This document shows, piece after piece, positions 1 to 10,800 of a stretch of 64,000 nt of DNA (its first letter is position 1; the number at the start of each line of letters is the position of its first letter). The notes beneath the pieces are model-generated. The model was not told the origin of the DNA. It did not search any database and worked only from the letters and a program-made list of their open reading frames with translations. The stretch covers positions 186,001-250,000 of the forward strand of contig JAQFVV010006622.1 of the NCBI GenBank assembly GCA_028023455.1, in the 5' to 3' direction. The DNA comes from Epiperipatus broadwayi (Eukaryota > Onychophora > Udeonychophora > Euonychophora > Peripatidae). A program made the position numbers and the translations under genes.

Positions 1-283
1 TACTATGATGAAATATATCACCTTTTAAATTATTAAATACTGATGCAACACGTTAATATGTGTGATTCATATTGATATCTATGTCCCTCTGTTTACACAA
101 AGGATTTAAAACACTCAATCCATTGTATATATATATAAATATTTGAAAACCAGGCACTCTTCACAAACCTGGGAACTTAATTGTAAGTATAGAGGATTTG
201 AACTCAGATTTTCAAGCACCCTTCAACTATCCACACTATCTCATACAACTGATACACATGACCACACACATGTAGAAAAGATT

Positions 284-344
284 TATAATCACCAATATAC
301 GTATTTCATGCTAAACCAGCATTCATCAGTTGGTCCAGATTATC
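284..344 (-). ncRNA. Hammerhead ribozyme, family 1, copy A left arm
   Basis: Read on the minus strand: stem I GATAATC-TGG-ACCAA, core CTGATGA (323-329), stem II ATGCT-GGTTT-AGCAT (5 bp), core GAAA (304-307), a self-complementary TACGTAT giving a minimal stem III, then A as the cleavage nucleotide, followed by TTGGT and GATTATA closing stem I. Predicted cleavage is between 296 and 295. Every conserved hammerhead core base is present. Stem II here is fully paired, the best of the family. Function is inferred from structure. Confidence 0.82.
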
Positions 345-667
345 ATCTCTCACACATATATATAATCAATGCTCAGTTTATATTAAGATAGCAAATCTTC
401 ATACTTTAATGGACAGGCTTCAATCCACTGCTACCTCCAACTTTTCAGCCATCCATATCATTGAAAATCTGATGACTTCAGGTCAACATGGGCATGGCAA
501 TAATATTAGCATCAGCATGGGATTTGAGTTTTCATCATCAGATTTTCAATGATATGGATGGCTGAAAAGTTGGAGGTAGCAGTGGATTGAAGCCTGTCCA
601 TTAAAGTATGAAGATTTGCTATCTTAATATAAACTGAGCATTGATTATATATATATGTGTGAGAGAT

Positions 668-728
668 GATAATCTGGACCAACTGATGATTGCTGGTTTA
701 GCATGAAATACGTATATTGGTGATTATA
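668..728 (+). ncRNA. Hammerhead ribozyme, family 1, copy A right arm
   Basis: Mirror image of the left-arm ribozyme: CTGATGA at 683-689, GAAA at 705-708, the TACGTAT palindrome at 709-715, and predicted cleavage after A716. Stem I pairs ACCAA (678-682) with TTGGT (717-721), then GATAATC with GATTATA (6 of 7). The first stem II pair is U-U, leaving four pairs. The core is intact. Confidence 0.8.
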
Positions 729-829
729 AATCTTTTCTACATGTGTGTGGTCATGTGTATCAGTTATATGAGATAGTGTGGATATTTGAAGGGTGCTTGA
801 AAATCTGAGTTCAAATCCTCTATAATATA

Positions 830-2012
830 TATATTGTAACATGATAAAAATGGTGATGCTGGGAAAATGATCAATCGAATATGAATAAAACATAGCCCAA
901 TTGTTGATCACCATTTTGTAATGGAATATTAATTATAATATGGAATTATAATATAAAAAACTTTTTACTATGTCTCAGAATTGAGACATCATTCATATTT
1001 AGATCTAACCTAAATGTGAAATGCCATTTTATAACAGTCCTAAGGTTGATATTTGGGATTTTATTAATAATTGCCACTTGTACATGATTGTCATTGCATA
1101 GCATTGGGTGGCTACTTTGTCACAATAATAATGGATTTGCTATCTCACTATCTCTCTACATTTATTCAGTCAACATTTGTCATAAAAAATATTCTTAAGA
1201 TTTATATCATTTACAACAGAGCCAACATGTATTAACAAATAACAATATTTCACATACATAATTATTTAGATTTTCACTACACTATGATAAAATCCCAACA
1301 ATCTATTAAAATCTAATTTATCCAGATAGTATTTAAAATGAAATAAAGCAAATGAGATCATCACCTCAGACATCAACAGATCTATTCACTATTCCCAAAG
1401 TAAACTGCAATAAGCCTTGACATCGTATATGATTGTGTTAAACAATGATGTATGCTTAAGATATATATTTGATTGATAATTGAATAAAACTAAATTCAAA
1501 TCAATCAATAACTAAATTCCAACATATTCTACTAATCTAATATTATTTATAGTAATGCAAATTTACTTTAATATTTAATGGCATCCTATTTAAACCAATT
1601 AGTTTTTAAAAAATTATAATTACATTTTGAGAATGTTTTCTAAACTACACAATATTTATAGTGTTTGAATGAAATAAACTATTACTCAGTTTTATATCTA
1701 TTTTAATAAAATGTTAAATATAATATAAACATTGACATGCAATTATTGTTTGTTATATTCTAAAATGAAATACTCCATAAGAATTTATTATCAATAAATT
1801 CTAGTAGATAATTTCACATTTTACAGCTACCCAATCACATTATATACAATATACCATAGGTTTCTATTGGATATTTACTGACTTACAATCACTGATATTA
1901 TTCGTCTACTTAAATCTCCAATCAATCGGTTATAAAATGGATTTTATAACAATTAAACTATACATGACAATAATTGGCAGTTATCCAGGCCAAAGATAAT
2001 ATTATGTTATAT
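830..2012. other. AT-rich intergenic sequence, no feature seen
   Basis: No ORF of note, no RNA gene and no recognisable repeat boundary was found on either strand. Confidence 0.6.
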
Positions 2013-2240
2013 TGTAACAGTCAGGTTTGTACATTTACTCAACAGACTGAGAGTCCAAGCCAGAGAACCAAAAGCTGACCAAGTCAGGATAGTAATACCC
2101 TACGTCTGATCATACCTTAACTCTCACTCATACTTCCAAGTCAACACATCGCGAATGACATGCCTGAGGTTACACTCGATATCTCTTTGATCACGTTCCA
2201 GCAATAGCAAAGCAGTAAAACATGAGACATTCCCCCCTTA
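2013..2240 (-). mobile_element. LTR retrotransposon fragment (LTR plus polypurine tract)
   Basis: On the minus strand a purine tract TAAGGGGGGAA (2230-2240) is followed directly by a 217-bp segment that begins TGTCTCATG and ends CTGACTGTTACA (2013-2229). A polypurine tract followed by TG...CA ends is the usual layout at a 3' LTR, as in Gypsy/Mag-like elements. The segment is clearly more GC-rich than its surroundings. No internal coding sequence follows, so the element is truncated just inside the tract. A tandem LTR partner was not found. Confidence 0.55.
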
Positions 2241-2401
2241 TTACATATTCTATTATATACCTTAACTAGTGATTCATAAGATAATGAGCAAGTAATGAGA
2301 CTGAGACAAATTTATATTTCATAAATTGAATATAACATTTAATAAATACTGAAGCATAGCAAGTTGTGTATAGCTAGCTCACACGCAGGTGAGTGAACAC
2401 T

Positions 2402-3516
2402 AGGGTTATAAAATAATATTACAAAGCATTGAGTGGATTCTCAGGGTTATAAATCAATATTACAAAACAATGAGTGTATTCTCTAGGTTATCAAATAATA
2501 ATACAAAGCAATGAGTGGATTCTCAAGGTTATAAAACAATATCCAAAGCAATGAGTGGATTCTCTAGGTTATAAAATAATATTACAAAGCATTGAGTGGA
2601 TTTTTTAGGTTATCAAATAATATTACAAAGCAATGAGTGGATTCTCAGGGTTATACAATAAGGTACTTACGGATAATTTGCCTGATGACGTATTACCCTG
2701 AAGGCATACCGGTCTAATGTTGCGATTTTTAAGATAACGTCTCCAAGTGATCTGCAGACACATCTACTCGATAAGATGTGCCCGCATATCACGTGAACAC
2801 GTCACGTTAAAAAGCGCAAAACATTAAACCGAAGTATGTCGATCTTCAGGGTAATACGTCATCGGTTGAGCATGTGATAAAAAACAAAAGGAACACCAGC
2901 ATGCTTCTTCTTGGTCCTGGAAAAAAATACAAAAAAAAAAAATTTGTGAAAATTTAATACGGTGAATACAAATATAGTAACACAAAATTAATGGTGACGT
3001 TACTTTTACATGCATTTGGATTACTTATTGTCTATATTCAATAATATAATTAATTCTAAAATTATAATTATTATAAAAAAAAAATTAAAATTACTTACAA
3101 ATAGCGTTAACTGTGGAGGACTGAATTGGGATATATGTTCTAAAATTGCAGCGCTTTGTACGACTGCCTCCACATAAACTCGCTCAAATATGAGTCCAGG
3201 TGCTGACGTGCTGGAAAAAAATCACTGTTATCAAGTGGATAGCAAAATCACAATAGATAGAAAAATCAAAAAATTTCCAAAATCTCTCTCCGAATTTTAA
3301 ATCTCGCGGTTAAAAAAAAAAAAAAATTGACTCTCTGATGGATTAATCACGCCAGTCACTTCGTTGCCATGACAACGTTGTCATACAAAGATCGTCGATG
3401 CCTACCGGAAGGGAAACCGGTGGGTCAAATACGTCATCAGGCAAATTATCCGTAAGTACCTAAAAGAATATTACAAAGCAATGAGTGGATTCTCTGGGTT
3501 ATAAAATAATATTACA
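2402..3516. repeat. 41-bp minisatellite array, interrupted
   Basis: About six tandem units of roughly 41 bp occupy 2402-2658 and about 1.4 more continue at 3464-3516. The shared core reads like ATTACAAAGCAATGAGTGGA with the linker TTCTCAGGGTTATAAAATA. The array is broken by a DNA transposon (2662-3460). Joining the two sides restores a near-normal unit, so the array predates the insertion. Confidence 0.88.
2662..3460. mobile_element. Non-autonomous Harbinger-like DNA transposon
   Basis: The 33-bp terminal inverted repeats are perfect: GGTACTTACGGATAATTTGC and onward at 2662-2694, and its reverse complement at 3428-3460. The flanks carry TAA on both sides (2659-2661 and 3461-3463), fitting the TWA target preference of PIF/Harbinger elements. 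Length is 799 bp. No transposase is present. A minus-strand tract (about 2920-2950) resembles a 3' splice site (a T-run then TTTCCAG) ahead of a short open frame, possibly captured exon material. Superfamily rests on TSD and TIR only. Confidence 0.8.
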
Positions 3517-4042
3517 AAGCAACAGACTTTTAATAAGTTTATGTCATTATTCATGTTCTAATTCATGCCATGTTTTATATATTTGAAATCGGTTATAGTT
3601 AGCCAGAGTGATTGATTAATTGGCAAATGATAGTTATATTATTATTACGTTTAAGATTATATCTTTATTACTAAGTTTAAGATTATATTATTAATACTAA
3701 GTTCAAAATTATATTATAAATACTAAATTCAAAATTATATTATAAATATTTGCGTGATATGCAATTGTTATACAGATAAACGCATTAAATCAGACTCTAG
3801 ATCGGATCAAAACCGAAGTTACTTTCTAGGGAAGTTGAACTGAAGTGTGGTAGTTGAACGTCAGATGCTAGTGCGTTAGAAACTATAGTATCAGATAAAT
3901 GCGCCTCGAATGCATTCTTAATTAAGGTTTATCACATAGTAAACGGTTCCCTAACCGATCTGCTTGCTATAATGGAAGAGGCCTTTTTATTTAGTGAATA
4001 GAAGAGTGGCTTATGAGCCCTTTGGAAACGCTTTGGTTCCGT

Positions 4043-4147
4043 TAAGTACGAATAATTGTCACATTGGCCTAAACTTTCGAGGCGTGACTTGATGAAATAC
4101 GAAGAAATGTCACCGTTGCCTAAACTTTCGAGGCGTGACTGGACGTG
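4043..4147. repeat. 51-bp tandem duplication
   Basis: Two adjacent copies share a perfectly conserved 23-bp core (beginning GCCTAAACTTTCGAGGC) at 4067-4089 and 4118-4140, a 51-bp period. Because 51 is 17 codons, the minus-strand frame 3932-4153 carries a repeated SRLESLG peptide. The stretch is GC-richer than its surroundings. No known protein was recognised, so it may be a remnant of a repetitive coding sequence or chance. Confidence 0.7.
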
Positions 4148-4479
4148 GAACAATCTTGAGGTGGGCCATTATAGACATAGCAAGTGGATATGCATTTTTA
4201 TACAAATTAGCAATATATTCGCAACGCTAGATTAATATTTTATAAATTAATTTCGCCAAAATCTTAGCTTCTTCCGTACCACTCCCACCGATCAGTTTAT
4301 AAATGAGCTTATTAAATTATATGATAAAGGCGATAATGAGAATCTGATTTAAAGTTATCTGCATAGCTACTTATTCCCTAATTAAACGAAGTTGTAGCAG
4401 ATTTAAGATTTTTTAGAACTGGGAACATTAATTATATGTAGTATAACCTACATCTAATATCAAACTGATTTTTAGATAA

Positions 4480-4960
4480 TAAAATATGAGTTATAAAATA
4501 GTTCACGCAAATTATTGATTTTTAAATAAATTACTCATCTTAAATAATTCGTCAAAATAGACCTTACTAATAATGCAAAATGTGTTTTAAATAACGAATG
4601 CAAATCTATATTTTAAATAGCTTGCGTAAAATATACTTTTTCAAATATCTGGTAAAATACATATTTTAAATCAGTTACGCAAATATAATTCTTAAATAAT
4701 CTGGGCACAATCTGCGTTTTAAATAATATACGCAATATACACGTTTTAACTAACTTTAGCAAACATTTTCATTTTAAAGAATTTTAGCAAAAGACTTTCA
4801 TTCCAAATACTTTATTAAAACATTTTCATTTTAAATAGTTTTAGCAAAACATTTTCATTGTCAATAACTTGAGAAAAGATGCGTTTTAATTAAATAATAT
4901 ACGCAAATATACATTTTTAAATAACTTTAGCAAAAGATTTTAAATAACTAGTTCAGGCAT
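4480..4960. repeat. Degenerate short-period tandem array
   Basis: A motif like TTTTAAATAACTTTAGCAAA or TTTTAAATAATATACGCAAA recurs about every 35-40 bp, at least ten times, with substitutions and small indels. It reads as an old minisatellite that has drifted. No coding potential. Confidence 0.72.
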
Positions 4961-5429
4961 TATAAATACCGATTCACTTTAGCATAAATAGTAGTTTTAT
5001 TTCAGAAAGGAGCCTTGGCTATATTCTTTATATCGCAATACTCTGATATACTAAAAGTGATTACTCACTCCCCTCCCCCCGATAATTTATTAACACACAA
5101 GACTCCGTTCTGATAAAACACAGCATAAATCAATAAACATGAACTTAAAACTAAAGATAGATGACATAAGAATATATTGCATAAAATGAACAACACGATG
5201 ATAATTTAGAAACAAGAATTTGCTGTATGGTTTTATAGAAATAGATGTGTATGATTATTTTAAAATTATTAATGATCAAGCAAGAATTTGGAGAGTGTTC
5301 TAAGACTTAAACAAATTTAAGATAAACATTTTAATTGAACATTTAGAAAATATAATTAATTATGTGGTTTAGTTAGCTAGCTTTCATTTAGAGTACGTTT
5401 TAGTTATGAAATTTAATATTTGGTAGAAA

Positions 5430-5950
5430 GGATTTACCGGAAAGTCTTTAAGGCATGGTTCATTACGCTTCTCTTTATATTCAGTCAGGCTGGGATTCTC
5501 TTAGGTTTTAGTCTGGATGTAGCTTCGCAAATTTATCTCTGTGGCAGCTTTCTCCATTTCTCTGGTCAGGAACTCTCTGGTCTCTCAGGTACAGCTTCTT
5601 TCTTACTGTGCTGGCCATGGGGAGGTTTTCTCTCATCGGTAGCCACTCGTGGAAGAGCAAACGGCTGTCTCTAGCCCACTGTCATCTTTGGAGCAGCTTT
5701 GATGGTAGCTTTTTAAGATTTAGCTTTTTTAAAACGGCAGGAACAGTTTTCTTATTTAACTTCAGCTCTGATCTTCGGAAATAATTTCAGCAGCAAGCAC
5801 AATGTTCACAGCAACAGCAAAATTAACACGGATGATGATGGATGGATGGAAGAGGACTTGGTGGCTATTTGGGCCCCTTTTTATGCTGTCTTTTTGACAG
5901 TAGTTACCTCCTACTTTGAGTCATGCCACATCATCTGATGACTAGTTCGA
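5430..5950. other. GC-elevated island of unknown origin
   Basis: Base composition changes abruptly compared with both flanks. A plus-strand frame runs 5420-5674 (84 codons), but minus-strand frames look more protein-like in pieces (for example LPRVATDERKPPHGQHSKK), broken by stops. A GATGGATGGAAG-type run and a perfect hairpin CTAGTTCGAACTAG (about 5941) lie at the right side. Most likely a decayed retrocopy or transposon body; no family was recognised. Confidence 0.4.
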
Positions 5951-8900
5951 ACTAGCCTTTAACCAAATATCCAGTTAGTAAATATATTAAGTATAGCTAA
6001 ATCTGGACCTGGAAAGGCTCTATTGTTTTTATTGACGTCATAGTTAAAAGATATATTTTCAAGAGAATGGTCACAGCAATTTGTATAGATTTATGTATAG
6101 ATTTATGCCTGACTGAATATTATAATTGGTTTTAGTTATAATTTTTAAATAGGTCAAATTTTGGCCAAATATTTATTTTTAGAACGAAGTGTTAAAACTG
6201 AAACTTTCTGTTCGAGTAATTTTAAGCAAACAAAAGACAGAAAATTATCTAACTTGGAAATTATTCAAAATGAATACTGACTTAAACAATTATTTAGAAA
6301 GAATATTGAAAAATAAATAATATTATAAATTCAAACTTATTATGCTACTATATAGATAAATTAATTATACAGTTCTGTTTATTTCAGTTTTAACAAATCT
6401 AATGGAATGTGCTCGTATATAAATAAATGACACTGTATTTTTATATTTATAATTAATAAGGACGATTATATACGCACATCCTCGCAATATTATAAGCACA
6501 AAGTTTTTAAAATTTAAGAAATACACGTCATCTGAGTACAACAAATATATACTATTATCGAAGATAATAGGTGAAACGAATGTAACTGTTTCAATATTAG
6601 TTAATAAAATTTATGATCTCTACTTCAAAGAAGTTTAAAGGTAATTAAGCCCGATCATTATGACTAATAGTAGAACAAAATCTATTAAGATTTTTGTAAT
6701 TAAACGAGATAAGCAAATAAATAATCAACTCTGAACTAATAAAATTATTTCTACCAGTACTATTGATTTAGATAAGCAAACAAATATTTCAATATGATAA
6801 TAAATATCACATTTATATCCAATTGGACCTAAGAATCAGGGTAATATACAAGGAAATATACATGTATGTAAATCTATTTCACTTACCAAGATGGGTTTGA
6901 TCTTGGATCAAATTTCAAGTATCAACAATATCTTGCATATTCAAAAGAAATAATTAGACAGATTTACTAGATTTTAAATCAACACTAAATTTATTGATTT
7001 GTAATAAATATTTATAACAGTAATAATAAAAATATAATGCTTGGTAATAGACTAAAATCAATAAAATCTATGTGTATAAAACTCCAAAAATGTGTTGCAA
7101 GACAATAATAATACTATCTATAATATGGAAGGAGAGATTTTAAATGTCTTCCTGAGATTTTATATAGCATATACAATGATAAAATAATGTGATCAGATAA
7201 AAATGATCTTTATTTATTTATTAATATAATCTCTAATTAATTAAACAAATATTTTTAAAAATCTGTTATATTTAAAGCCTTTTCTATTCAAATATTCTCA
7301 AGTTAAATCTTGAACATACAAAAAAAAATTAAATATTTGAAAACATCAGGTCGTATTAACTTATAACATCAAATAAGAGTTTAAATAATAAGAACAAAAA
7401 TGAATCTTTCCAACTTTTTCATTGCATGAATTCTATCATATATATACATACTATTTACCTATATTCTTAAAATAAAATGTAAACACTCCTTTTCTTTTAA
7501 TATATATATATATATCATACCATTTAAGTGAAAGTGTCTATTTTCACTCACTATTCACAGATTCATCATAGCTTTTTTTTTTTTCCAATCCTAAGGCATA
7601 GAAATGATTTTTCTTTAAGTAGAGAAGACAAGCATGAGTGGTAAGTATTGTGGATTTGAATTCAATTCCTTTCCTGTTTTACTTCCAATATTTTTTAAGT
7701 ATATAACTATCCAGCTTTCAAAAACAACAGATACTTAGTCGATGCAAAATTACATGCCATGGGTTTTAATTTTCCTTTTTTATTGACAATAATGTGCAAA
7801 GAGAATTCCTTTAATGACACAATCCAGTTATAACAAAGTGAAGAATAAATACGAGATTTTTCTTCCTGAATTATGAAAGGGAAATTTAAATTGCTTAATA
7901 TCACACATAAGTTGAGTTAATTGATCTTGTAAAATTCCTTGATCTGAAATATGATATCCACAGATACACAATAGGATTTATATCCATCACAAATAAATAA
8001 ATGAAATTCTGGATTTTTATCCATGGAATATCTTTATATAGCTGATGAGTTTTTTCTTTCACATTTTTGCCATTTCTGTTGGAATTTCAACAGCAAGCTG
8101 CCCCCAATTGAATGGGCAGATAGTTAATTTTTTTATTCTTCCATAGTTTTATAAATTAATCATTTAAATAATAAAATTTAATAAATATTTAAAGACAGAT
8201 CTAAACCCATCCATTCTAGGCAATGACAAAATTATAAGAACTCAAATTATACTCTTGATGATATTAATGTCATCTGGGTAACTAATGAATATTGTTCAAA
8301 TTTAACTCAATAGTGTAAGAAAATTAATTGATAAAATTTGTCTCCAATTAATAAGTGAAATGGAGATTTTAAAACAATTGAATACAGTGAAAATAAAATA
8401 CTGTTATACAAGTTCAATATTATTTTTCAATTTAAACCAAAATAAAGAATTCCTATTACATTTTCAATATTTTTTAAAATTAATATATATATATTACATA
8501 TGATTTTTTAAAATAATATTTTCCTCTACTAATTGATAAACAAACATATATGAAACACAAAACATTTAATTTTGTAATACATGTTGCTATGGTGATTGTA
8601 ATAACAGAAATTGAAATGTGTAATACTTAATAATAATATTGATTCTTTTCAAGTGATGTTTTTTTTTATGATTCACTTAACTATTTCCAAAATGTATTTA
8701 TTTATTTACTTGTTTATAATTTTTTTTTAAATTTATCACAATAGATTTATGATTTGATGCTAGAATTAATGGTAAATAATGTTCTTTTAAAATATTAGAT
8801 TGCCATGGTTATCTAGTTAACATTATATCTGAAGACCTCCATTATCCATGGATCAAGTGACATGAAAATTAAACAAGATCAACAAACTTCTTTATTTTTT

Positions 8901-9150
8901 TAAATACTGTGGCATACATCATTAATATGATTACTTACAATGCATATATCACTTTTTTGCATCCTTCATCTTTTAATTGGTACTTAACTTAGAGCTATAG
9001 AAATACATGTAAAGGAAATATACATCCATTATTTTTGAACTATTTTTTTTGGCAATTGTCATTAATAAATTATGGACTTGATATAATATTTTTCTGCATA
9101 GATGTTTTGTATTGTTTTAAAAAAATTGAATCAACATTTTTATTTTAATA
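5951..9150. other. AT-rich intergenic sequence, no feature seen
   Basis: Only short T-runs, TA-runs and chance ORFs under 70 codons. Confidence 0.55.
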
Positions 9151-9156
9151 AAAATA

Positions 9157-9223
9157 TTACTATTACTAGTAATACTATTATTATTACTACTATTAATACT
9201 ACTACTACTATTACTACTACTAC

Positions 9224-9255
<32 letters not shown>

Positions 9256-9272
9256 TTAATAATAATAATCTT
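9157..9272. repeat. Trinucleotide microsatellite (TTA/CTA/TAA)
   Basis: A run of TTA, then CTA/TTA mixtures, then a pure TAA array, suggesting expansion from a mixed seed. Confidence 0.9.
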
Positions 9273-10614
9273 TCCCTTATTCCAATAATCCAGAGATAGA
9301 GTAACTGTTCTTTATTGTTGTTTTTCTTTAAAAAGTATTCCAGATTGATCAGCTATTACAGAAACATGTTCAATAAAGTTGCTTAATTTTTTTCATCAAA
9401 TATTGCTGTTTAAAAGTTCCAAAAATATTTTTATAGTTGCAGTAGAATAAATTAACATTATTTATCATTATTATAACAGTTTTATCTTGTGCTTAGTTAT
9501 TTATTCACATATTTAAAATGTTTATTTGAAAGCAATGTTATTTTGAAATATGTCTATTTAAACTTTTCACCTTGTTTATTAATATTAAACTAAGACAATA
9601 AAAGTTTTGTTAAATAACCATTAAAATCCATAGTCATACTTTATTACCAAACTAAACATTGTTAGAAGAGTTGTAGTGCTTGATGTAATTCCAATTGATC
9701 TCTTGTGCAGCTGATGATGTCAGATTTTTAAATGAAACATGCATACAGCAAGATATTACATGATTTTTCATCAGACTGTGTGTATAAAAGACTATACGTT
9801 TTTATTGATTTCTATTAAAGTCATAAGTTAAATATATATTAGAATTAAAATGTATTTATATTCATATATATATATATATATTAATTTTAAGAGGTGAAAT
9901 ATGTGAACATACATTTTAAATTCATTTGTATACATATTTGTTTGTTGTTAGTATCAACATTACCAACATTGTGATTGGTTTCGATCGCTATACCATGGGT
10001 ATATTGAATGCAATAATTTTTTTAATAATATTGATTTTGTAAATATTTCCACAGACAGAAGGTAATTTTTATTCAAGAAAAACCTAAAAATGGAGAAGAT
10101 TAAAACCTGGTCTGAGGACAGTTGTTTTAACATAAAATACATATTATGGTTCATTTATTTTTCACCCTACATGGCTTGGTACAATGATAGAATATAATTT
10201 CTGGTATTTAAGGTCTATTGATCATGCCCAGTTCTCAAGCAATAATCCATTCAATTATTATAATTAGGGTAGTAGAAGCAGGAAAAAACAGTAGGAAATG
10301 ATCATCTGTCATTTAAAACTAATAATGTTTTTATTCAATATGCTTTATAAAAAAATTTTAAACAGAAATTAGCTTAACCATGTTACCATATTTATTAAAA
10401 TTTTCAATGGTTTCTTTAATTATTTCATGATGTTAAATATTTCACATGGAACAAATTTTGAGAAGATCATGTCTATCATGTAGCCAATAATTTATGCATA
10501 GAGCGAAAAAAATATTAAGAGTATTGAATTTGATTTGGTGGTATTAGCATTTTCATCTCTTCTAGAATTGATGTGACAATTATTCAGATATATATATGTA
10601 TACACACACACACA

Positions 10615-10800
10615 AAATAAGCCCTTAACAAGTTTTGAGACTATCATCAACACCAGACTGGTTTCCGCTACTGGTGTCATCAGTGAGGTGCTAGAATATG
10701 CAAGCATTATACCACATCAGTGATGATGCCAGTGGCAGAAATTGTTTTGGTATTGGGGATATTCTCAAAGCTTGTTAAGAGCTTATTTTGTGAGTTCTAC
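10615..10800. mobile_element. HHR family-2 palindromic element, decayed
   Basis: Imperfect inverted arms of about 85-90 bp start near AAATAAGCCCTTAACAAG on the left and end at CTTGTTAAGAGCTTATTTTG on the right. Each arm contains the family-2 ribozyme region. The minus strand keeps CTGATGA and GAAA. The plus-strand arm has GTGATGA, so its first core base is lost, although its stem II (TGCC/GGCA) is intact. A CA microsatellite abuts the left end. Confidence 0.68.
10640..10700 (-). ncRNA. Degenerate hammerhead ribozyme, family 2
   Basis: CTGATGA (10677-10683) and GAAA (10662-10665), followed by CCAGTC with the cleavage-type C. Stem I has mismatches and stem II is poor (CAC with GCG). The self-complementary stem III of the intact copy at 47.5 kb has one changed base. 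Probably inactive. Confidence 0.5.

Larger units (their letters stand above)
136..826. mobile_element. HHR family-1 foldback element, copy A
   Basis: Two nearly identical arms of about 285 bp (about 183-473 and 545-830) lie in inverted orientation around a spacer of about 70 bp. Each arm holds a hammerhead ribozyme, and outside it a tRNA-like segment with A- and B-box-like sequences. The left end carries about 50 extra bases (from AAATATTTGAAAACC) that are also at the left end of copy B at 16.1 kb, so they belong to the family. The flanks are TA-rich, so target-site duplications cannot be assigned here. No protein is encoded; the short ORFs inside are chance. Confidence 0.85.

Noticed and set aside
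143-914. Short ORFs in the family-1 palindrome
   Set aside because: The two ORFs share a peptide only because the DNA arms are inverted copies; the frame is not maintained in copies B-D.
5930-5960. CTGATGA near 5935 as another hammerhead
   Set aside because: The following sequence forms a CTAGTT/AACTAG hairpin but there is no GAAA, no cleavage triplet and no stem I.
8040-8080. CTGATGA near 8042 as a ribozyme core
   Set aside because: The GAAA and all three stems are missing.
9705-9755. CTGATGA...GAAA near 9711
   Set aside because: No stem II between the two motifs and no stem I pairing; a chance match.
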